NCBI GenBank assembly: GCA_949592205.1
Contig: CATIUR010000001.1
Coordinates: 337,533,250-337,597,249 of the forward strand
DNA length: 64,000 nt
Direction of reading: 5' to 3'
Source of the DNA: Helichrysum umbraculigerum
Taxonomy: Eukaryota > Streptophyta > Magnoliopsida > Asterales > Asteraceae
Shown here one piece after another: positions 57,901-64,000 of the stretch. A model generated the notes under the pieces. That model saw nothing but the letters and a program-made list of their open reading frames with translations, was not told the origin of the DNA and did not search any database. A program made the translations under genes and the position numbers. Numbering within the stretch: the stretch's first letter is position 1; the number at the start of each line of letters is the position of its first letter.

Positions 57901-58790
57901 TAATAGTAAATTTAAATGTTTGGTGATTATTCACAATGCATTAGAATTTAAAATTAATTATTTGTTAAGTAGGTTATAAGACTTAAGAGATTTTTTGGAT
58001 TGATTCAGGGTAATCAATAAAAGATTTTATAAATTATATGTAAATTGCGTTTATATTTTAGGTTAAAACATACAAAAGAATTAATAAAGAAATTCTTAGG
58101 TTGATTCAGGGAAATCGATAAAAGAATTTGAATTATTAATATATTTGTATTTACATTTTTTCTCTAGGAATGGAAATGCTAGATCTATCAGATTCAGAAG
58201 ATGATATTTTGGATGAGATAGATGAAGAGATTGATTATGATATTGAAGAAGGAGAGTTCAAACTTCCTGAAGACTGGACTGCAGTATTTGAATCTGTGAT
58301 AGATGAAGGTGTTGATCTGGATGCAAATGTAGATGAACATGTTGTGAATCCATCAACGACTGAATTTGTTTATGTAAATGAACAAGGAGAATCAGTTATT
58401 GATTTAGAAGCTTTTGAGAATGCTTCTGAAGATTCGGATACTAAAGTTGAAGAAATAGAGGATAAATACAAACATTTGGTTGGTAATCCAATGTTTATCC
58501 AAGAAATGCTTAAGAAGAAAAAGGAAAAGAAGCCACGCATTTTGAAAGAAGTTGATATTACTGGAAAGCGTGTACTTAAAACTGGCATTATTGGATGGTA
58601 TTATGACTCTGACCTGAAGCTCTTCGCAATCAAAAGGTTTGACGGGGTTCAATATTTTGAGAAGAAGCTTGCAGTGTTTAGTTCGTTACCTCGATATGAG
58701 ATTCGAGACTTGGCTAGATTAGATATGATAAATCCAAGTGATGATGACTATGCTAAGTATGTTGAGTGTATCATTAGGACTGAAGGATAA
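54988..58790 (+). CDS. Six-exon third gene of the outer SIRE-like derivative
   Basis: Exons are 54988-56022, 56179-56262, 56346-56610, 56693-56763, 56869-57511 and 58168-58790. All five introns are GT-AG, and phases join without a break for about 906 codons. Exon 1 holds the same N-terminal domain as the inner ORF (RWRDRVEQ-type gag motifs are absent; VLTFLARSR, LVYNKPYSFYDYIFGE, VYPRFCMLIIR). A TGA at 55099-55101 interrupts it. Exon 5 has a coiled segment (RITSLESRVKDLEKL). Exon 6 is acidic, then shows FDGVQYFEKKLAVFSSLPRY, shared with the inner copy. A multi-exon gene inside an LTR element is unusual. Biological role unknown; no membrane segment or catalytic motif seen. Could be a captured host gene or an env-position accessory gene. 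Confidence 0.7.
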
Positions 58791-58793
58791 TCT

Positions 58794-59147
58794 ATGAAGT
58801 TCTCGAAGATTAAGCCAAGGAAAGGAAAAACGATAAAGCTGAACGAACTCAGTCAGAGGACAGGAAGAAGAAGAAGGAAGAAGGTTTATCCAGCGGTCAA
58901 TTGTATTAAGCAAATACCTATGAAGACTATGCCTCATAATATTTTGGGAAAGTTGAAATATTGGGGGGTAGATGCTGGATCAGGAGAAGCCTTTATGATT
59001 GAAGCTGATGATGAGTATCCTGATGGAGAAAAAGAGATTCTTCGTGTATATGATCACAGACACCTGATGAACTTATCAAAGGAAGATTTGATTATGTTGT
59101 ACAAGAACAAGATCATATCTACTATTGGTTGGGGTGATTTAGCATGA
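58794..59147 (+). CDS. Tail ORF following the six-exon gene
   Basis: It is in the same frame, directly after the TAA of exon 6 (58788-58790), about 117 residues. It starts basic (MKFSKIKPRKGKTIKL) and continues with YPAVNCIKQIPMKTMPHN and LRVYDHRHLMNLSKEDLIML. This matches the C-terminal module of the inner ORF (53417-53869), which also follows an in-frame stop. The tail may be reached by readthrough, be a separate ORF, or represent the original C terminus cut by mutation. Confidence 0.6.
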   Translation: MKFSKIKPRKGKTIKLNELSQRTGRRRRKKVYPAVNCIKQIPMKTMPHNILGKLKYWGVDAGSGEAFMIEADDEYPDGEKEILRVYDHRHLMNLSKEDLIMLYKNKIISTIGWGDLA

Positions 59148-59258
59148 GATTATCACAGGATGGTTAAAACATGCATCAAGCTTAAAATTTTTGCAGGTAG
59201 TAAGATTTACTCTTGAAAATCAAAGACAGCGTGAAGATAGAGACGCTAGAGCTATTGT

Positions 59259-59270
59259 CAAGGGGGAGTC
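59259..59270 (+). other. Polypurine tract of the outer derivative
   Basis: CAAGGGGGAGTC lies directly before the 3' LTR start at 59271. Confidence 0.85.
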
Positions 59271-59858
59271 TGTTGAGACATAGATTGTGACAACAGATCT
59301 AGAATAGGACTGGTGTAATTATTATTACGTTTGTACATTGGTTTAGATTTGTAAATAAATATTTGTTTTGTTAGTAATATTCGTTAAACATATTATTTTG
59401 TTAAGTTAGACGAATTATTAAATACAAAATAAGTATATACGTTTAGTGCAAGGCGAGTCGAGATCTCAAGTTGCAGCGAATCGAGCTGAGAGATGAGATC
59501 TGAACTCGCGGAACATTAGTAAGTCTGGCGAGCCAAGTCCTATAGTGGGCTTGGGCTGCGAGTTGGACCGAACTCGCTGGCCCATGCGAGCCGAGCCGAG
59601 ACAGAAATATATAAACGATTTTCCTTAGAAAATCGTTAACATTTTTAACACTTTTGCATTATTCATTCCAGCGAACTCAGAAAACCAGAGAAAACAAAAC
59701 CTACGGCTAGACTTTGACGATTCATCGTTTAAAGTTAAGCTTTATTAAAACGCAATTCGAACATATTCGTTGTTAGTAAGATAACATCGTATTGAGGGAT
59801 TCCGCACCTTAATACTACAGATAACGAAGTTATCGATCCTAAGAACTAGGGACTTACA
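59271..59858 (+). repeat. 3' LTR of the outer SIRE-like derivative
   Basis: It is 588 bp, TGTTGAGACATAG to GGGACTTACA. It is rich in GCGAGT, GCGAAC and CGAGCC words. TATATAAACG near 59608 is a likely TATA box. Confidence 0.9.
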
Positions 59859-59863
59859 CCCAC

Positions 59864-60307
59864 GAGATGAGTTCTGTCCTGCGAGATGAGTTTTCCCCGC
59901 GAGATGAGTTCTGTCCTGCGAGATGAATTCTGCTCTGCGAACTGAGATCTCAGTCCGCGGTCAAACTTAGTCAACATTTTTCAGCACTTTGAAATTTACT
60001 TAAAATGGTTACTAAACGATAATAATTAGTCAATACGATATTAAACCAATGCAAGAATAGTTAACAATCACTTTTATGAGTATTCAACACAACTTGAATA
60101 CATATACGGGATTACACTCGAAACTACATACGGGATTACACCCACACTACTACGAGCTTACACTCGAACAAATTGTTTATAAGACGAGCTTACACTCGCA
60201 CGAGTTTACACTCGCACGGACTTACATCCGAGCAACGGATTCACGTCACGTTACAAATAATCAACTTATGTATATGCTCTACAAGGTATACAAACACGAT
60301 GAACTAC

Positions 60308-60399
<92 letters not shown>

Positions 60400-60749
60400 T
60401 GAATTATTATTACACCTCCGTCACCAACGGGCCACACTTATTTACAAATGATTATAAACGTACAAACAAACACTTGAACATTTCCTAGTTGAGTGGACAA
60501 CTAACACGGGTGATCTTTCGAGACACTAACTTATTTGCTTATTTACTTTCAACCTTGTGCGTTTCGGACGCCAGAAGGTTGCAGGGTTCGAAGAACCAAC
60601 TTACGGAATTACATCCGACACACTACAGAATTACATCCAGGATACTTATTCGATTACACGAAAGTATCGTACTTGCTAGACTCAGGTGAGTCTTACAGCC
60701 CCACTTTTACTGTTTTTCTATTGGGGTGAGATACATGCTACTGTTTTAC
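59864..60749 (+). repeat. Continuation of the second Tekay-like LTR
   Basis: The GCGAGATGAGTT array resumes in register. Further on are repeated GGGATTACACTCG and GAGCTTACACTCG words and a trinucleotide microsatellite. It ends at the SIRE-like insertion. Confidence 0.75.
60308..60400. repeat. (AAT)n microsatellite
   Basis: About 30 uninterrupted trinucleotide copies lie within the second Tekay LTR. The poly-Asn and poly-Ile frames here are artefacts of it. Confidence 0.97.
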
Positions 60750-61798
60750 TGTTGAGTCACTGGTCGCTGACCATGTTAAGTCGCTGGTCGTTGACCAACT
60801 CAACTGATCACTACTCGATGAAGAAATGGATTGTATCAAAGCTGCTGTTGCTAAAGATTAGTTTCACTGATCTTCATTCATTCTACTCTCAAGGAATTGA
60901 TATGCTGAGGAAGAATAAAGCTCAACTTGGTGTGTCGCTGATCAACGTCAGCGAGAGCTTTACTTTTTCAAATCAATAAAGGCAAAAGTCACTGCCAGAA
61001 TAACAGCTAGTCACTGAAGATCTCTAGTTCAAGTCATTCTACAAGAGCATGTTAGCTCGCAGTGAGTGAGGAGAATTTCTGCATCTTCAGGGACTATTCA
61101 ATAAAGCCTCTCAATCATCAAGTACAAAAAGTACTGTACTTATCTATACATCAGCAAGAGTGTTCCAACTTGAAGTATGTCCGAAAGATTACGTGGCAGC
61201 GAATGATTGGTTTTAAGGTAATGAGATATTTGCGGTAACAGAATTGGGACCCGCAGAATGTCGGTTCAACAATGATCAAGCCAATCAAGCAGCGACACGT
61301 GTCATTCCAAGATCCTATTTTATAGGCAATATTTTAGGAACTCTTGTAGTATAAATAGTTCAGTGTTTTGTACTGTAGAGGCTAGTCATTTTAATTCGTG
61401 TTAATCACTTGTATGTCAGTGAGTAGTTAGTCTAAGCACGACTTAACGATCCAGCGAGTGAACAGTCAGCGTGTTTGTCCACTGCTGTTCATCTCATTTG
61501 TAATAGATTAGCTAAGTGTTTGAATTGGGTTAACTTTGGTTAATCCATTCCACATTCAACACTTGTGAATTGTATGATCAATATAATTCATCATTTTAGC
61601 TATCATTACTTCGTCACTTTGATATTGTCATATCTATAATCTGTTATACTCTGTTACTGTCAACCAAATAACAACTAATAAATTAACTAAGTTAAAATCT
61701 GAAATTAGTTGTTAGATTGTATTCAACCCCCCCTTCTACAATCAACTTTACACTTTGTGATTCCAATTCACTAAACAATAGTGATTACGGGACTCTCA
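60750..61798 (+). repeat. 5' LTR of the SIRE/Maximus-like element
   Basis: It starts TGTTGAGTCAC and ends GACTCTCA before the primer site. It contains repeated GTCGCTG and GGTCGTTGACC words near its start (60753-60805). Confidence 0.8.
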
Positions 61799-61800
61799 AT

Positions 61801-61812
61801 TGGTATCAGAGC
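61801..61812 (+). other. Primer-binding site of the SIRE/Maximus-like element
   Basis: TGGTATCAGAGC, two bases after the LTR. Confidence 0.9.
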
Positions 61813-61846
61813 AGAGTTGGTTTAAATTCAATTAACCAGGTCTGCA

Positions 61847-64000
61847 ATGGAATCAGTAAAGTACAGTTGTGTAGACTCTGATTATCAGAAGGGAAATGGT
61901 TCTACAACCAAACCTCCAGCTTTTGATCCTTCAAGGATTGAAACTTGGATGTCCCGAATGATGATGTTTCTAGACCTAATTGACGACTGTCTCTGTAATA
62001 CAATAACCAATGGTCCCCACATTCCAACCACAATTGTTCCTGCTGTCATTGCTACAGCTACTACTCCTGCTATACCAGAAATGGTTGTGCCCAAAAGAGA
62101 GGAACAATGGTCGGATGAGGATAGACGATTGGTTAGACTGGATAAACAAGCTAAAATCTACATAGGCATGGCACTTCCTGATGAAGTGTTCGAATCTATC
62201 AGACTTTGTAGAACTGCTAAAGACATGTGGGACACCCTTAGGAATATATATATTGGAACTCCTGATATTATTCGCTGCAGGGAAGTAAATCTCACTCGCC
62301 AGTATGAGCTGTTTGCAATGGAACAAAATGAATCTCTGTCTTCTACTTACACCAGATACCAGTCACTGATGAACAAAATGGAGAAGGCTGGTATAGGAAA
62401 GGAGCAGCGATTTGTTGTTGAAAAATTCCTGGAGTTGCTGCCAAGGAAGATTTGGGGAACCATTGCCACATGCACTAGACAGAGAAATGATTATTCAATT
62501 CTTAATCTAACTCAGGTCTATGGTATTTTGCTCAACTAGGAGCAGTCTGAAAAGCAAGCTGATCAGAGTGAGCATATTCGTGCTACTCTTGGAAGTCAGA
62601 AGATATCCAATGCCCTTGTAGCTGAGCTTGATGAAATCGATCAGAGACAGAAATCAAAAGTGTCTAAGAAAAGCTCAAAGTCGCTGATAGCTGAAGAAGA
62701 AGGTGAAGGTGCTGAAGAACAACCAGAGTATGAATATGATGAGGGTTTGGAGAAGCTTGAAAAAGACATGGCCATGATGGTTGCTAATTTCAGAAGAAAC
62801 ACCAGATCAAAAAGATTCGCTGGTGCTCCATCATCTGAAAATTTTCAATCTAAGGGTGAATGCTACAAATGTGGCAAACCTGGTCATTTTGCAGCTGATT
62901 GTAGATCAAAGTCAGTCAACCAAGTCCCTGATCCAGTGCCAGACTTCAGAAATGATAAGTATAACAAGTACATGGCAAAGTACAAGAAACTGAAGGCAAT
63001 GACTAAATCTGTAAAGAAAAAGGGAAAAGGTTTCGTCGCTGAAGAAGGTTCATTCAGTGACTCTGACTCCTCATCATCAGATGAAGAAGAAGCAATGATT
63101 TGTTTAGATAAGGAGTACTGTCTGATGGCTGATGACGCTGAACTTCTTGAAGATATCAAAGAAGTCACTCCTAAGTGTTCAGCATCTGAATGGAATCCTG
63201 AAACTCTTTACATGGTACATTGTTTCAAATCAGCTTCAGTTTCTGAAAAAGAGAATGTTTTTGAGTCTCTGATAGTTGACTTATCAAATGCTCATGACAT
63301 TCAGAAAAGACAGAGATGTGAGATCAGTGAGTTAAAATCAAGGCTAAATGATCAAGGTGAAAATGTGTCAAAACTAAAAAGATTAAAACTAGATCTTGAT
63401 GCACAAACTTATGCAAATCAAGTATGTGTTCAAGAAAAGGTGAAATTTGAAACACAATTTCAACAACTTAAAAAGGTCATGGAATTTTGGTGCAAGTCGA
63501 ATGATAATGTCAATCAATGCGTCAATAATCAAATTCCAAAACAAGTTAAAGCTATTTTGGGAGGAGATTTTGAATATGCTGCATCACTCGCTGACTCAAC
63601 AAAAGTTGATCCTGTCTTTGATCCCAAGGGAATTTTTTCAGAAGCTATTTTTGAACCTATATCAGTCTTCAGTGAGCCAAAACCAAACTATTTTACAAAA
63701 AGAAAATTGGTCACTGATGATTCTGATATGGCAGCAGGTAGAGATAAGATAAATGTTTTGGAAACTGTCAAATCATCAGTAACTTCACATCTCATCAAAA
63801 CCATCTCTGATAGTCAAGTTATTATCAGCAACCTCACTGACACTGTGTCTGTCACTGAAACAACATCTATCAGTGACCTCAAGTCAAAGATGCAAGAAGT
63901 AAAAATCAGCAAGAAAAGTTGTATGATTGTGTCAGATCAGCAACTTAAAACAAAGAAAGTAAAAAGGGCCAGTTATGCAAACAAAAAGTGTTATAAATGT
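61847..64000 (+). pseudogene. Gag of the SIRE/Maximus-like element, partial, one in-frame stop
   Basis: It starts at ATG 61847. The UBN2-type domain lies in about residues 20-230 (WMSRMMMFLDLIDDCL, KDMWDTLRNIYIGTPD, FLELLPRKIWGTIATC). TAG at 62537-62539 interrupts, and the same frame continues to the window end without another stop. The first zinc knuckle CYKCGKPGHFAADC is at about 62861-62902. A Lys-rich and then acidic/Ser-rich stretch (about 63005-63100) and a long coiled region (about 63300-63480) follow. The window ends within a second knuckle (CYKC). Length is already over 700 codons, as expected for SIRE-type gag. The single stop may be a mutation or a leaky codon. Confidence 0.85.

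Larger units (their letters stand above)
38013..59858 (+). mobile_element. SIRE-like copia derivative carrying only the third ORF (host of the inner copia)
   Basis: The outer ends are TGTTGAGACATAG (38013) and GGGACTTACA (59858). The flanks are CTCAC and CCCAC, a five-base duplication with one change. The 5' LTR is truncated at about 38234, while the 3' LTR (59271-59858) is complete at 588 bp. The polypurine tract CAAGGGGGAGTC is at 59259-59270. Excluding the nested copia, the interior is about 5.6 kb and contains no gag, protease, integrase or reverse transcriptase. It holds only a multi-exon third gene (54988-58790) with its upstream leader. A deletion from within the 5' LTR to just before that leader explains the structure. 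Mobility, if any, would have required proteins from another element. Confidence 0.8.
36383..60749 (+). mobile_element. Second Tekay-like gypsy element, LTR only, split by a nested insertion
   Basis: It starts TGTGACACCCG and continues with TTTAGGACTATGATTAGTGCC, clearly related to the reversed 16975-19543 LTR, so it is a plus-strand LTR. LTR sequence runs 36383-38012, is interrupted by the 38013-59858 element, resumes at 59864 and is cut by another element at 60750. No internal coding region of this element lies within the window. The 5-bp upstream flank is CCCAG; the partner end is outside. Confidence 0.75.
60750..64000 (+). mobile_element. SIRE/Maximus-like copia element, 5' part, runs off the window
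   Basis: The LTR spans 60750-61798 (TGTTGAGTCACTGG to GACTCTCA, 1049 bp), followed by primer site TGGTATCAGAGC at 61801-61812 and a gag that is still open at 64000. Flank upstream is TTTAC. A TATAAATAG box is at 61350-61358. The second LTR lies outside, so boundaries rest on one end. Long gag with two knuckles fits SIRE/Maximus. Confidence 0.85.

Noticed and set aside
60076..60451. Open frames rich in Asn or Ile
   Set aside because: They are translations of the AAT microsatellite within an LTR, not genes.

Overview
The window is plant nuclear DNA, and almost all of it is nested LTR retrotransposons. The evidence is full-length Ty1/copia and Ty3/gypsy elements with matching LTR pairs, target-site duplications (TSDs), tRNA primer-binding sites and polypurine tracts, several MITEs, and one intron-containing host gene. 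The transposon lineages (Athila, Tekay with chromodomain, Ale, SIRE-like) and a retroelement-borne third ORF of a kind I remember from daisy-family genomes make Asteraceae the best guess. That assignment is inference; no search could be run.

Region A (1-27396) is a rearranged Ale-type copia element. Its 5' LTR is cut by the window start and is followed by an inverted integrase fragment. Two gypsy elements sit inside it. An Athila element lies at 1028-15440 (+ strand, 1662-bp LTRs, TSD CCCAC, decayed gag-pol, spliced env-like third ORF). A very young Tekay element lies at 16975-27024 (- strand, 2569-bp LTRs with two differences seen, TSD CCTGG), disabled by a frameshift in RNase H.

Region B (27397-34140) is the only host island. 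It has AT-rich spacer with four MITE-like elements and one six-exon gene, a PTPMT1-type dual-specificity phosphatase (31211-32871, + strand) carrying the HCKAGRGR signature.

Region C (about 34141-64000) is a nest up to five levels deep. A copia-like LTR with primer-binding site and non-coding interior is interrupted by a Tekay-like LTR (from 36383). That LTR is split by a SIRE-like derivative at 38013-59858, which is itself split by a SIRE-like copia at 38936-54328 (TSD GTAAA). The innermost level is a 2.9-kb non-autonomous LTR element at 42283-45172 (TSD GACAA) sitting inside a gag zinc knuckle. A further SIRE-like element starts at 60750 and runs off the window with its gag.

Two observations look most worth pursuing. 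First, the 38013-59858 element has no gag-pol but carries a third gene (54988-58790) with six phase-consistent exons. The inner element carries a homologue of it without the coding introns, and both share a 3' splice acceptor directly before the ATG. Second, a 22-nt dyad, GCGACGT-N8-(A/G)CGTCGC, recurs with fixed spacing in the LTR, 5' leader and pre-ORF3 region of the inner copia element and also in the LTR of the unrelated gypsy Tekay element. The Athila LTR has a comparable fixed-spacing array of GCC boxes.
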